Shown one piece after another: positions 35,508 to 45,177 of a DNA stretch of 64,000 nt. The stretch comes from an uncultured Chitinophagaceae bacterium. GTDB lineage: Bacteria; Bacteroidota; Bacteroidia; Chitinophagales; Chitinophagaceae. The stretch spans positions 124,001 through 188,000 of the forward strand of contig CALMYJ010000003.1 in the NCBI GenBank assembly GCA_937873715.1. Reading direction: 5' to 3'. A program made the translations under genes and the position numbers. Positions within the stretch are counted from its first letter, which is position 1. Every line of letters starts with the position of its first letter. A model generated the notes under the pieces. The model saw only the letters and a list, made by a program, of their open reading frames with translations, did not search any database and had not been told where the DNA came from.

Positions 35508-36587
35508 TCAATTATTCTGTACCCTTAAAAGCAACCGCATAATAACCCTTTGCTCTTCTTTTGTAAGTTCCGAATAAAGTGGCAGGCACAGTATTCGTTT
35601 GGCTATATCATCGCTAACCGGCATCGGCACAGATTGCACATAGTTTAAACTGGACAGCGAGGGATAAAAATACCTTCTTGGATATATCTCCTTTTTTTCC
35701 AGCTCTGCCTTAGATTTAAAAAGCATTTCCTCCGATTCGAACACAACAGGATAATACGCATAATTATATCCCTTTGCGTCTAACAACTGCTGCTTTTGCA
35801 CCCTAAGGTTTTTTAGCAATTCATCATAATACAAACACTGCTCTTTTCTTTTGGCCAATATATCGTTGATATATTTAAGGTTGCACAATCCCATAGCGGC
35901 ATGAAATTCGGAGTTCTTCCCGTTTACCCCCACCCCATCAAACTTCTCAGTACCATCATGACCAAAATTTCTTTTTAATGCCATTGCCCTCAATAGGGCC
36001 TTATCTTTTGTAAAAACTGCGCCACCCTCTACCGTGTGAAACAATTTAGTAGAATGAAAACTGGTGGTGCTGATATCCCCGTATTCAAAAATTGATTTGC
36101 CTTTGTAAGTGGTTCCAAAGCAATGGGCCGCATCATAAATAACTTTTAGGTTATGTTGCTGTGCAATTTTTTGAATTTTTTCTACATCGCAGGGGTTGCC
36201 AAAACAATGTGTGGCCAGTATTGCCTGTGTATTTTTTGTTATAGCGGCTTCAATTTTTGATGGATCTATGTTCAGCGTCTGTGGATCGATATCTGCAAAC
36301 ACGGGCTTACACCCCTCCCATACAATACTGCTGGTGGTAGCTACATAGCTAAATGGTGTGGTGATTACCTCCCCGGTAATATTTAAAGCCTTTAAAGCAA
36401 TTTGTATGGCAATGGTTCCATTACCGGTAAACAGTAAATGGCTTACGCCGAGGTATTCTTTAAGGTTTAACTCAAGGTCGTTTACCAGGGGGCCGTTGTT
36501 GGTTAGCCAGTTGCGCTGCCAGATATCTTTTACATACTTATTGTATTCTTCTATTGGCGGCAAAAATGGTTTTGTAACTGGTATCAT
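35508..36587 (-). CDS. DegT/DnrJ/EryC1 family PLP aminotransferase (VioA-like)
   Basis: The 359 residues begin IPVTKPFLPPIEEY, with NGTIAIQIALKAL, IYDAAHCFGTTYKG (Asp for the PLP pyridine) and the Schiff-base Lys in FHSTKLFHTVEGGAV. The N-terminus and active site resemble VioA-type 4-amino-4,6-dideoxyglucose transaminases more than WbpE. Position beside wbpB and wbpD suggests it may fill the WbpE step, amination at C3. Alternatively it makes a 4-amino sugar that the formyltransferase modifies. Sequence alone does not decide this. Confidence 0.83.
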   Translation of the reverse strand: MIPVTKPFLPPIEEYNKYVKDIWQRNWLTNNGPLVNDLELNLKEYLGVSHLLFTGNGTIAIQIALKALNITGEVITTPFSYVATTSSIVWEGCKPVFADIDPQTLNIDPSKIEAAITKNTQAILATHCFGNPCDVEKIQKIAQQHNLKVIYDAAHCFGTTYKGKSIFEYGDISTTSFHSTKLFHTVEGGAVFTKDKALLRAMALKRNFGHDGTEKFDGVGVNGKNSEFHAAMGLCNLKYINDILAKRKEQCLYYDELLKNLRVQKQQLLDAKGYNYAYYPVVFESEEMLFKSKAELEKKEIYPRRYFYPSLSSLNYVQSVPMPVSDDIAKRILCLPLYSELTKEEQRVIMRLLLRVQNN

Positions 36588-36674
36588 GCTTTGTGATTAA
36601 ATAAAAATAATGGCAACAACAATCTTAGTGAACGGGGTTAGTACAGTGTTAACCCTGCTTTAATTATCAGGTGG

Positions 36675-38066
36675 CTACACGCTGTGTGCAAATTGATTTT
36701 TAAACTGGATATATTTTTCATCGCTGCACAGCTCCCGCCACCATTCCTGCACATCAATACTGTTGATAAACTGTACCAGGCTTTCAAAATCCCGGTGCAA
36801 TACGCCTTTTTGAAGAAAGAAATCATAATAGGGCTGTACTACAGGTGTTGGTGTATTGTTGATTAATATACCCACTACGGGTTGATCAACATAAATACAT
36901 TCTAAAAAATTAGTACCGGGCACCACCATTTGTATTACCAGGCTGCAGGTACTGGTAAGTGATGCCATGCTGGTAAGTCCTGAATCAATTGTAACCCTGC
37001 TATCGTTAATAAAATGCAACAGCCGGTTATGGCGCTGTAATTTATTTATTGGCCTTGGTCTTGCAAGTATATGCCTGTATTTGTCTTTACTGATATGCTG
37101 CAGGAAATAGTTTGTTAACGCCATCATTTTTTTTTCGTTGCCCTGGTGTATTTCGGAATAGCAGAGCATGAGGTCGTATTTTTTGGTGCCTGTACCGGCA
37201 GCATAAATATCTTTAAATTTTTGCAGGCGGTAGGCTTTCCAGGGTTCATCGTTGGGCTTAATCTTCCAGCCCCAGCTTCTAAACACATCGGCAAGTTTAC
37301 TTTCATTGTGATGAGAGTTGTGGCCGATGTATTCACCATAACAGGCCCCATGCTGGTACCAGTACAGCTTTGCACCATGCTCAACATATTTTGCCACCAA
37401 AAACTCGGTGGTTTCAGAAGTTACCATTTGCAGGTGTAAGGTTTTTTGAGCAGGGTTATACAAGGGTATGCTATTATATGCCTGTATAAAAAACTCCACA
37501 TATAATTTGGGCAACTGCATCACCAGGTTGCGTTGGAAAACATCATCGTAGCGGCAGGCTATGCTGTTCACAATTTTTCTTTTAGGAATATCGCCTTCGC
37601 CCAGGAAAAAAAAACTGGTATTTTGAACGGGCTTACCTAATGCTTCCACGATGTATTCAATACCGCCAAAGCCAATAACGATATTATCTTCCTGTTTTAA
37701 AATTGTTTTATTTGCCCACATATGTTTTAAACCCCTGCAAAACTTTAAATAACGCACTGCATTGGCTTTAATGCGTTGTTTCAGGCTTAGTGGTTTCTGG
37801 GCATTTACTGCAACCAGTCCGGGATTGGTTAAAATTTCCTGCTTTTCAAAAAGCCGCTGCAAGCTGAGTACTGTATTAACATAGTGGCCCATGATCAAAC
37901 TCCAGAAACGGTGGGAATATTGGGTTCCATGAATTTCATTCATCACCGGGGTAAGTATATCTAGCAATTTATCCGCAAGTTCATACCGCTCTTTTGCCAT
38001 CACTGACAGGCCGAGGTATTGAGGCGCTTCGGCAGTTGCCGTAATATTTATATCCTTTTCAGTCAT
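36675..38066 (-). CDS. Putative surface-carbohydrate transferase, LIC12162-like
   Basis: The 463 residues show parts of the LIC12162-family pattern: an N-terminal YSHRFWSLIMGHYVNTVL region, YWYQHGACYGEYIGHN in the middle and VQMVVPGTNFLECIYVDQPVVG near the end. The family is linked to surface polysaccharides and may be glycosyltransferases of nonulosonic acids. It lies 6 bases from the pseI gene and is co-transcribed with the pseudaminic acid genes, so it is a candidate for the enzyme that transfers pseudaminic acid. Family match is tentative. Confidence 0.58.
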   Translation of the reverse strand: MTEKDINITATAEAPQYLGLSVMAKERYELADKLLDILTPVMNEIHGTQYSHRFWSLIMGHYVNTVLSLQRLFEKQEILTNPGLVAVNAQKPLSLKQRIKANAVRYLKFCRGLKHMWANKTILKQEDNIVIGFGGIEYIVEALGKPVQNTSFFFLGEGDIPKRKIVNSIACRYDDVFQRNLVMQLPKLYVEFFIQAYNSIPLYNPAQKTLHLQMVTSETTEFLVAKYVEHGAKLYWYQHGACYGEYIGHNSHHNESKLADVFRSWGWKIKPNDEPWKAYRLQKFKDIYAAGTGTKKYDLMLCYSEIHQGNEKKMMALTNYFLQHISKDKYRHILARPRPINKLQRHNRLLHFINDSRVTIDSGLTSMASLTSTCSLVIQMVVPGTNFLECIYVDQPVVGILINNTPTPVVQPYYDFFLQKGVLHRDFESLVQFINSIDVQEWWRELCSDEKYIQFKNQFAHSV

Positions 38067-38072
38067 TGATGG

Positions 38073-39122
38073 TTACTGTAAATATTCAAACTTAAAAGCG
38101 GTACCTTTTACCAGTGGCCTGTTTACATTTTTACCTAACACTTCAGGGTAATGCCTGGGATGCAGGCCATAGCCGGGCCTTACAGAACGTACATTTTCGG
38201 CAGTAATTATTTCCCCTTCGGCTATATCTTTTACCACGTATAATGAACGGGAAAATTCCCTGCCGCTTTTTTGCTTGGGGGTTAAATGATAATCAACTAT
38301 ACCTATAGCCTGCTCAGCTTCCCTCACTGCTTTTACCATTGCAGCAAATTCTTCAATGTTCAAACTGAAAGAAGCATCAGGGCCACCCATACTACGGTCG
38401 AGTATAAAATGTTTTTCTATCACTTTAGCGCCAAGTGTGGTGGCTACCACAGGAACGGTTATACCCATTGTATGATCGCTTAAGCCGGTAATTACACCAA
38501 AACGCTGAGCCAGGTCGGGTATCATGGCCATATTCGCTTCATTAAAAGGAGCCGGGTAACTGCTGGTGCATTTTAATAAAACAATTTGGTGATTGCCCAC
38601 CCTTTTACAGGCATCCACCGCCAGTTGAATATCTTCTTCTTCGGCGATGCCGGTAGATATAATGATGGGCTTGCCTTTTGATGCGGTGTATTCAATTAAT
38701 GGTATGTCGGTGATTTCGAATGAAGCAATTTTATAGGCAGGCGCTTGCAACGTCTCAAGCAAATCAACGGCCGTGGGATCAAAAGGAGAAGAAAAACAAA
38801 TAAGCCCTTCTGCTTTCGCTGCATCAAAAATTTGCCGATGCCATTCCCAGGGGGTATAGGCTTCTTTATACAAATCATAAAGATATTTACCATCCCAAAT
38901 AGTGCCCTGCTTCAACCGAAAATCATCGGTACGGGCATCAATGGTAATGGTGTCGGCTGTATAGGTTTGCAGTTTGATGGCATCAGCACCAGCCTGCTTT
39001 GCAGCTTTAACATGTGCCAGCGCATTTTCGAGCGAACCATTGTGGTTGGCCGAAAGTTCGGCTATAATAAATACTTTTCCTGTAGCAGATAACTCAAAAT
39101 CGTTTATAAATACAGCTTCCAT
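38073..39122 (-). CDS. pseI: Pseudaminic acid synthase
   Basis: The enzyme condenses 6-deoxy-AltdiNAc with phosphoenolpyruvate to form pseudaminic acid. The 349 residues have the N-terminal IIAELSANHNGSLENA, the TIM-barrel ITGLSDHTMGI, KVIEKHFILDRSMGGPDASFS and a C-terminal SAF-type domain (AEGEIITAENVRSVRPGYGL). The NeuB/PseI family is certain, and the PseB/PseC/PseG/PseF neighbours make PseI the better choice over NeuB. It starts in the stop of the pseG-pseH fusion (TAATG). Confidence 0.95.
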   Translation of the reverse strand: MEAVFINDFELSATGKVFIIAELSANHNGSLENALAHVKAAKQAGADAIKLQTYTADTITIDARTDDFRLKQGTIWDGKYLYDLYKEAYTPWEWHRQIFDAAKAEGLICFSSPFDPTAVDLLETLQAPAYKIASFEITDIPLIEYTASKGKPIIISTGIAEEEDIQLAVDACKRVGNHQIVLLKCTSSYPAPFNEANMAMIPDLAQRFGVITGLSDHTMGITVPVVATTLGAKVIEKHFILDRSMGGPDASFSLNIEEFAAMVKAVREAEQAIGIVDYHLTPKQKSGREFSRSLYVVKDIAEGEIITAENVRSVRPGYGLHPRHYPEVLGKNVNRPLVKGTAFKFEYLQ

Positions 39123-40588
39123 TAATGATTAAGTTTTTTAGTGTAGCACAACTGGTTGGTTTCGGTAGAGCAGGTAAAACCGAGGCGTTCAAATACTTTT
39201 ACCGAAGCAGTATTTTGCGGCAGCACATAACCAGTAGCGTGGGTTGCTGTTGTATTAATTTGTGCAAAATAATTGAGCCCCTTTGCAAGCAGCACTTTTC
39301 CCAGGCCACGGCCATGCTGCTCCGGTGCTACAAGGTAGCTGATGAGTGCCTTGCCCTCTTTGATATCAAAACGCAGGGAACCTATAAATGCATCGCCCAG
39401 TTTTGCTAAAAGATACACACAGCTATCCTGCTCAATTTTTTGCAGGTACCAGTCTTGATGTTCTTGAAACGGGATGGGGTTTTGATTAAAGGAATATGCC
39501 CTAACTGTGGCATTGGCTGCCCACTGGTAAGTAATATCAAGGTGCTCCTTTGCTGCTTTGATAAAGCTTAGAGAAGCCTGCAGTTGCAGTTCATTAAATA
39601 GCCTTACAAAGCGCTCACCTGCTTTTCCATCAAACAAATGCCGCTGTTTTTCCATCATTGCACTGCAAATGGCTTCATCGGCATGGTACAGTTCCGAAAG
39701 GGGCAGGGCAATTTTTTCATCAATAAGTCCTTTATATAAATACTTCTGGTTTTGTGCAGTTTGAATTACCGAAAGCAATCCGCCCACTGCTGCATATTCC
39801 ATAGCCATTGTACTTGCAGACAGTATAGCAACAGTAGATTTTTGCATTACAGCATACACTTCGGTTTTGGATAAAGCCTGCAGTATTTCAGCCTGGGGAA
39901 AGGCTGCAATACTATCTTTTAATTGCTGTATATGCGGAAAAGCATTGCCTACTATTATTTTAACTGCATCAAACCTGCTGATGTACGGTTGTTGCTCCTG
40001 CAACAATGTACAGGTATAGTTTAACGGATCGGCACCACCCATTGCTAAAAGTAGCTGCCCGAATAATTTACCCTGTGTTGTTTTGTTCCTGTACATATCC
40101 GGCGCCTGCACAAGGCTGTATGCACTGCCGGTATAGATAGCAGTGCCGGGTGCAGTATCTTGATATTGCCCTATATTAACACCTGGACTATGATTGATGA
40201 CAATATCGGCGATATTACCTGCTTCAATTAAATCATCAATATATACCAGTGTGCAGCCTTTGCTTTTAATGGCCTGCTGGTATTTTTTACCAAACCAGTA
40301 CCCATCCAGCACCACAATTTCATTACCGGTTAATATAGTTTCCATGTCAAAAGGAATTTCATCACCGGGCTTTCTTGTATCGGGCAACGGATATTTTATT
40401 TTAACAACCTGTAGTAAGGGAACAGACATGCTTTTCAGTTCATCTGATAAAAAAAAGGGTGCACTATCGCTTACAAAAAAACACTGCCAGTTAGTATAAA
40501 GCATTTTAAGCAATGCCAGCATTCTGTACATATGACCGTATCCAATTTCTGGCGATCCATCGGCACGAAATACTATCTTCTGCATCAT
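39122..40588 (-). CDS. pseG: PseG-PseH fusion: UDP-6-deoxy-AltdiNAc hydrolase with C-terminal GNAT acetyltransferase
   Basis: The 488 residues are longer than the usual PseG (about 270-340). The first 330 are PseG-like: VFRADGSPEIGYGHMYRML, YIDDLIEAGNIADIVINHSPG and LLAMGGADPLN. The rest is a GNAT domain (KEHLDITYQWAANATVRAYSF, SYLVAPEQHGRGLGKVLLA, NTASVKVFERLGF), matching PseH, the acetyltransferase that acts just before PseG. The product of the GNAT half is the substrate of the hydrolase half, so the fusion may channel it. No separate pseH is seen in the window. Two adjacent ATGs (40588, 40585) are equally good starts. Confidence 0.93.
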   Translation of the reverse strand: MMQKIVFRADGSPEIGYGHMYRMLALLKMLYTNWQCFFVSDSAPFFLSDELKSMSVPLLQVVKIKYPLPDTRKPGDEIPFDMETILTGNEIVVLDGYWFGKKYQQAIKSKGCTLVYIDDLIEAGNIADIVINHSPGVNIGQYQDTAPGTAIYTGSAYSLVQAPDMYRNKTTQGKLFGQLLLAMGGADPLNYTCTLLQEQQPYISRFDAVKIIVGNAFPHIQQLKDSIAAFPQAEILQALSKTEVYAVMQKSTVAILSASTMAMEYAAVGGLLSVIQTAQNQKYLYKGLIDEKIALPLSELYHADEAICSAMMEKQRHLFDGKAGERFVRLFNELQLQASLSFIKAAKEHLDITYQWAANATVRAYSFNQNPIPFQEHQDWYLQKIEQDSCVYLLAKLGDAFIGSLRFDIKEGKALISYLVAPEQHGRGLGKVLLAKGLNYFAQINTTATHATGYVLPQNTASVKVFERLGFTCSTETNQLCYTKKLNH

Positions 40589-41277
40589 GTAAGTGAAGCC
40601 AGCGCTTTGGCCAGCTCAATATCTTCATAAGAATCTATATCCACCGCTCTTTTCCAATCCATTTGCCAAAACACATGTCCATCTCCGTAAAATGTATTCA
40701 TTTCATATAAAGACTTTATATCGGCTATCCATACAGCACCAGTTGGACAAAACAATTCAGGTAAATCCTGTGATCTTTTGAAGGCATTTTTAAATATCCA
40801 TTCACCTTCGTTTTGTGTATTAAGTTGTATAGCCCACCAGGGATTCATCCATGTATATTTATAACAAGAAAGAGAAAAGTTTCGTTTGCTTGTTAAAAAA
40901 AAATGATACGCATCTTTTATATCTTTTGCATGCCTTAAGGGGCAAACAGCAAATAATTGTACTACATGATCAAATATTTCTCCAGCCTCTTCCAATTGCT
41001 TTAGTGTACTAATCGTTGCTTCGCTTACAGGGCTTATATCATCTGCTTTATCGTTTCTTAAAAAAGGTACATCAGCTCCACAAGCCTTACTCACCTCAGC
41101 AATTTGTTCATCATCTGTACTTACCACAATTTTATCAAACAAGCCAGATTGCTTGGCGGCATCTATTGTCCAAGCAATCATTGGCTTGCCTAAAAAATCA
41201 AGTATATTTTTTCGAGGCACTCTTTTAGAGCCTCCCCGTGCAGGAATAATTGCCACTATCTTTTTTTTCTCAACCAT
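40585..41277 (-). CDS. pseF: Pseudaminic acid cytidylyltransferase
   Basis: The enzyme activates pseudaminic acid to CMP-Pse. The 230 residues start VAIIPARGGSKRVPRKNI, the CMP-NeuA/PseF signature, followed by VSTDDEQIAEVSKACGADVPFLR and the PseF-type SLSCYKYTWMNPWWA and DIDSYEDIELA end. Start taken at the ATG 41277; a TTG one codon upstream also fits. It overlaps both neighbours by 4-8 bases, showing tight coupling within the pse set. Confidence 0.94.
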   Translation of the reverse strand: MVEKKKIVAIIPARGGSKRVPRKNILDFLGKPMIAWTIDAAKQSGLFDKIVVSTDDEQIAEVSKACGADVPFLRNDKADDISPVSEATISTLKQLEEAGEIFDHVVQLFAVCPLRHAKDIKDAYHFFLTSKRNFSLSCYKYTWMNPWWAIQLNTQNEGEWIFKNAFKRSQDLPELFCPTGAVWIADIKSLYEMNTFYGDGHVFWQMDWKRAVDIDSYEDIELAKALASLT

Positions 41278-42193
41278 CAATTTTTGTAATGATATTTAAA
41301 ACATTGATTGCGGCCTCATAACTTGCATTATTACTTTTACCATACTTTATGAAATTAATAAAATCATCTATTTGACTGCTGTACATTTTTTCAATGTTAA
41401 ACAATTCCGGCCCATATAATCTTTCAGCAGTTGTTTCATTGTATGGTGTAAACAAAAGCTCACGCATATCCCAGGTATATTTTCCTTTATCCGTAAACAT
41501 TTCTGCAACATTCAGATTTTTAGGAGAAAAAAAATCTAATTCAAAATTTACCCTTGCTCCATTTTTCAATTTGCAGGTAAAAAAAGCAAAATCATCGGTA
41601 TCAATTTCAAGTGCTGAAATTTTATCGGTTACACCTGTTGTACTTACAGGTTCGCCAAATAAATACAGCATCAAATCAATTTCATGACTCAATGTTCTTA
41701 TCACACCACCGCCCAGTTCTTTCTTCGCCGTGTATTCTGTTCTGTAATCTGCATAAGGATGCCACTTGGGTAAATAGTACGAACGCTTAAAACTTATTTT
41801 ATAAATCCTTTCGCCAGCAGCTATTTCTTTAATGATATTTATTAATGGTAAAAAACGTACACAGTATGCCACTAATAAATTATTGCTGAAGGGAGATAAC
41901 TTTTCTGCATCTGCATGTGACTGTGCAATGGGCTTTTCAATCAGTGTTTTTATGCCTCTTTGTAAAAAAGGTAAGGCAGTTTCTACATGGAGCGACGTTG
42001 GATTTGCAATCACCACTCCATCGGGTTGATAAGCCAGTGCATCTTCAATATTGTAAAATTCGGTGTAACCGCTTTTTTCTTTAAGGGTGCCTTTATTGGT
42101 ACGCAAAACGGCAATATCCACACCTGGCATTTTTTGCAGGCAGGCGGCATGCCGCTGACCAATAGACCCCAACCCAACAATTAAAATTTTCAT
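41270..42193 (-). CDS. Gfo/Idh/MocA-family oxidoreductase 1
   Basis: The 307 residues begin MKILIVGLGSIGQRHAACL, the NAD(P)-binding Rossmann motif. The conserved EKPIAQ follows the strand with VVIANPTSLH, and the C-terminal domain contains GGGVIRTLSHEIDLMLYLFGEP with a catalytic-type His. Such genes are common next to nonulosonic acid pathways, yet the pathway to pseudaminic acid needs no such step. It could modify the sugar further or make a different residue. The sugar substrate is unknown. Confidence 0.85.
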   Translation of the reverse strand: MKILIVGLGSIGQRHAACLQKMPGVDIAVLRTNKGTLKEKSGYTEFYNIEDALAYQPDGVVIANPTSLHVETALPFLQRGIKTLIEKPIAQSHADAEKLSPFSNNLLVAYCVRFLPLINIIKEIAAGERIYKISFKRSYYLPKWHPYADYRTEYTAKKELGGGVIRTLSHEIDLMLYLFGEPVSTTGVTDKISALEIDTDDFAFFTCKLKNGARVNFELDFFSPKNLNVAEMFTDKGKYTWDMRELLFTPYNETTAERLYGPELFNIEKMYSSQIDDFINFIKYGKSNNASYEAAINVLNIITKIDG

Positions 42194-43083
42194 GCAAGCC
42201 CTCTTTCCAAAATATTTACCAGTTCAAGCGTTTCCAGTTGCGGAATATTTTTTTCCGGATGGTGAATTACCTGTATAAATTCAGCCAGCGAATTTTTAAA
42301 TGCGTTGAAAGAATCAAAAAATGTTTTACTGATATTACCCCTTGTGCCAAAAAATTTTACTTCAAGCGGGCAGGGTGTATTGCCGGTGGTTTTAAAATAG
42401 CCACTTACATTTTCCCATTGCACCAGCACCTGCTTTTGATAACTGCTGCCCATACTTTTTACTGCAGTTAACTGGCCTCTTTGCGGCAGTTGTGCAACGA
42501 GTGGTTCCAGTATATGTATGCCATAGGTTTCCCATTTTTTCATTACACTGCCTTCTACCAGTTGTATATCTCCAATATTTTGTTTTTCTGTATCGGTAAG
42601 CAAAAGCTCCCGGGCATAACGGAGTGCACTACACGAAAACACCTGGTTGGGATATTGCTGTGCCGCCCAAATTTTATGAGCATCGGCTACTGACAAAGCC
42701 AATGGCTTGTCAATAAAAACAGGCAGCCCCACTTTTAAAAAAGGCAAAGCCATTTCGTAGTGATTTTCAGCATCATCTCTTGCCAATAATACAGCATCCA
42801 CTTCGCCGGCCATTACCTGGAGGCTTTCAGACACATTGGGGATTTTTGCTGCCGCTGCAATATGCGCTGCCATTGCTTTATCCTGGCACCATACATGCGT
42901 AACGGTACCAAGATGGGCAAGGCTGTCTTCGGGAAATTTTTGTTTGCTTAAATATTCCGGTATTACCGGGAAGGGGCAATCCTTCATGGCTACAGCATCG
43001 TACCCATTAAATATGGCACTCCACGAGTAAGGGTGCCCGTTACCCTCACTCATTCCAATTACTCCCAGTTTTATTTTGCTCAT
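42190..43083 (-). CDS. Gfo/Idh/MocA-family oxidoreductase 2
   Basis: The 297 residues start KIKLGVIGMSEGNGHPYSWSAIF, a variant Rossmann loop; VDAVLLARDDAENHYEMALPFL and VFIDKPLALSVADAH keep the family's Lys-Pro. It overlaps gene 41270 by four bases and the aldo/keto reductase by four bases. It differs strongly from oxidoreductase 1, so the two are not recent duplicates. The pair with the aldo/keto reductase gives three redox enzymes of unknown target inside the pse block. Confidence 0.83.
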   Translation of the reverse strand: MSKIKLGVIGMSEGNGHPYSWSAIFNGYDAVAMKDCPFPVIPEYLSKQKFPEDSLAHLGTVTHVWCQDKAMAAHIAAAAKIPNVSESLQVMAGEVDAVLLARDDAENHYEMALPFLKVGLPVFIDKPLALSVADAHKIWAAQQYPNQVFSCSALRYARELLLTDTEKQNIGDIQLVEGSVMKKWETYGIHILEPLVAQLPQRGQLTAVKSMGSSYQKQVLVQWENVSGYFKTTGNTPCPLEVKFFGTRGNISKTFFDSFNAFKNSLAEFIQVIHHPEKNIPQLETLELVNILERGLA

Positions 43084-43916
43084 GCCTGCGGCCAGTTGGA
43101 GGGCATTAATACAGCCTCCGGAATTTTTATTGTTGAGGGTTCCAGTTCAACTGTATTGTTCAGCCCTGCTATATTGTCCATTAACTGCTGTTGGGTTTCC
43201 ACACCAATAATCACTTTATCGATAAATGGCTTTGAACAAACAAATTGCAGCAGGGCACCCGAAAGATTTTGGGTTTGTGCCTGCACATTTTTTAGTACAG
43301 GACGCACCACATCAAAAAAGGCAGGCAGGGTTTGTACCTCTTTAAAAAACAATCCCTGTAAAAAAGCCGAACGGGTGTGTATTTCGCAACCTTTTTCTTT
43401 GAGGGTTAGCATTTGATTTTCAAAACGGTTATCGAGGTAGTTATAGGGTACTTGTATCAATTCGGGAATAAACTGCTTTTGAAGTAAGGCATCGAGTTCA
43501 TCTGTTGTATTTAAGGAGAAGCCGATTTTTTGCAGCAGTCCTTTTTGTTGTAAATCCTTTATCTTTTTCCACTGCGATGGCTCTTTCAAAATTTCTGCCG
43601 GCCGGTGGGCCAGGTACCCATACAGTGATTTTACCTGTAGCTGCTGTAGTGTATGATAAAATTGTGCTTCAATGGTATTAACTGAATCCGGTGTAATAAA
43701 TTTTGAAACAACAGAAAAGCTACTTAAATCATTTTCACCCAAAACGGCCTCTGCATTACCGTAAGCCGATGCTGTATCTATAACGGTGATGCCCTGCGTT
43801 GCAGCATATTGCAGGATGCGGCTTACCTCCGGCGCTGTTGTTTGGCCCGAGGTATTACTGATACCATACTTAAGCCCAAACTGTACTGTACCAAGGCCAA
43901 GTTTATGACTAAGCAT
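43080..43916 (-). CDS. Aldo/keto reductase family protein
   Basis: TIM-barrel NAD(P)H-dependent reductase. The N-terminal LGLGTVQFGLKYGIS, the catalytic Asp-Ser-Tyr region TVIDTASAYGNAEAVLG and the Tyr and Lys/His-type positions in KSLYGYLAHRPAEI are visible. VPYNYLDNRFENQML and KVIIGVETQQQLMDNI fit the C-terminal cofactor site. I prefer the ATG at 43916; the frame also opens at TTG 43937. The family reduces sugar aldehydes and ketones. In this block it may act on an intermediate of a modified nonulosonate. Confidence 0.85.
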   Translation of the reverse strand: MLSHKLGLGTVQFGLKYGISNTSGQTTAPEVSRILQYAATQGITVIDTASAYGNAEAVLGENDLSSFSVVSKFITPDSVNTIEAQFYHTLQQLQVKSLYGYLAHRPAEILKEPSQWKKIKDLQQKGLLQKIGFSLNTTDELDALLQKQFIPELIQVPYNYLDNRFENQMLTLKEKGCEIHTRSAFLQGLFFKEVQTLPAFFDVVRPVLKNVQAQTQNLSGALLQFVCSKPFIDKVIIGVETQQQLMDNIAGLNNTVELEPSTIKIPEAVLMPSNWPQA

Positions 43917-45093
43917 AAAATCTTTCGATGCAGTCAATTACGTACAACTGCTGCTCATCTGTAAGTGTGGGGAACATGGGTAGGCTGAGGCAGTGCCTGT
44001 AGTATTGCTCGGCAACAGGCATATCGCCTTCCTTCCAACCAAAGCGGCGGTAGTAAGGCATAAGGTGTGTGGGTATATAATGTACCTGTGCAAATATCTT
44101 TTGTTCACGCAGGTAGTTGTACAGGCCCAGCCTGTTCTCCACTTCTATCACGTATAAATGATAGGCATGACCTTCCACAACACCCGACTGCCCCTTTATA
44201 TAACTTTTACCAGTAAACGCTTTTTCATAGGTGCCTGCTATTTGTCTTCTTTTTGCCAAACCTTCATCAGCCCTTTTCAATTGCGACATACCCAATGCCG
44301 CCTGGAAGTCGGTAATGCGGTAGTTGTATCCCAGTGCCTGCATTTCCATATACCAGCCGGGGTATTGGTTCCCTTCTGCTGGCTGGCCTGCGGCAAAGCT
44401 TATATCATTGGTATATGCATCATTATTTTTTACAATGCCGTGTGTACGTAATGTAAGCAGGCGCTGGTACAGCGCTTCATCATTAGTGGTTATCATTCCA
44501 CCTTCGCCGGAGGCAATATGCTTAACCGGGTGAAAAGAAAAAATGGCCAGGTTGGCAAAATTGCCGTTGCCACAGTATTGCTTATTGCTTTTGCTATCGG
44601 TAAAATATCCGCCGGGTGCATGGCAACTGTCTTCAATCAGCCACAGGTTATATTCAGCGGCCAGTTGTTTAAATGCCTCGAGGTTAACGGCTCTTCCGGC
44701 AAAATCAACCGGAACTATGCCCTGGTATGTGCCTTTTGGCGATGCCTCTAATAAAGCCCTCACCTTATTGATATCGAGTAAATAGGTTTCCCGATCAATA
44801 TCTGCAAACACTACTTCGCCACCGCAATATTGTATGCAGTTGCTGGATGCCGCAAAAGTGATTGGCGGTGTAATTACTTTTTGCCCGGGCTGCACATCCA
44901 ATGCCAGTGCACATAAATGCAGTGCTGCTGTGCCGTTTGCTACAGCTACTGCATATTTACAACCTATATATTTTGCAAAAGCCTCTTCAAACTCCTTAAT
45001 CTTAGGGCCCTGGGTAAGATAGTCACTTAGTAAAGTTTCTGTTACTGCTTTAAGGTCTTCGTCGGTAATATGTTGGCGGCCGTAGGGTATCAT
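43909..45093 (-). CDS. pseC: UDP-4-amino-4,6-dideoxy-N-acetyl-L-altrosamine transaminase
   Basis: The enzyme aminates C4 of UDP-2-acetamido-4-keto-6-deoxy-L-altrose with PLP. The 394 residues start IPYGRQHITDEDLKAV, the PseC hallmark. Others are TQGPKIKEFEEAFAKY, IEDSCHAPGGYF and the PLP-Lys in FSFHPVKHIASGEGG, exactly as in PseC proteins. It follows the SGNH/MBOAT pair and overlaps the aldo/keto reductase. Identification is firm. Confidence 0.95.
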   Translation of the reverse strand: MIPYGRQHITDEDLKAVTETLLSDYLTQGPKIKEFEEAFAKYIGCKYAVAVANGTAALHLCALALDVQPGQKVITPPITFAASSNCIQYCGGEVVFADIDRETYLLDINKVRALLEASPKGTYQGIVPVDFAGRAVNLEAFKQLAAEYNLWLIEDSCHAPGGYFTDSKSNKQYCGNGNFANLAIFSFHPVKHIASGEGGMITTNDEALYQRLLTLRTHGIVKNNDAYTNDISFAAGQPAEGNQYPGWYMEMQALGYNYRITDFQAALGMSQLKRADEGLAKRRQIAGTYEKAFTGKSYIKGQSGVVEGHAYHLYVIEVENRLGLYNYLREQKIFAQVHYIPTHLMPYYRRFGWKEGDMPVAEQYYRHCLSLPMFPTLTDEQQLYVIDCIERFYA

Positions 45094-45177
45094 ATTAAAA
45101 CCATTTTTTAAACATCAAACTTATCTAAACCTTAATATTAATATATCAGCGCAGAGAATAAAGACAGATGCATTATA

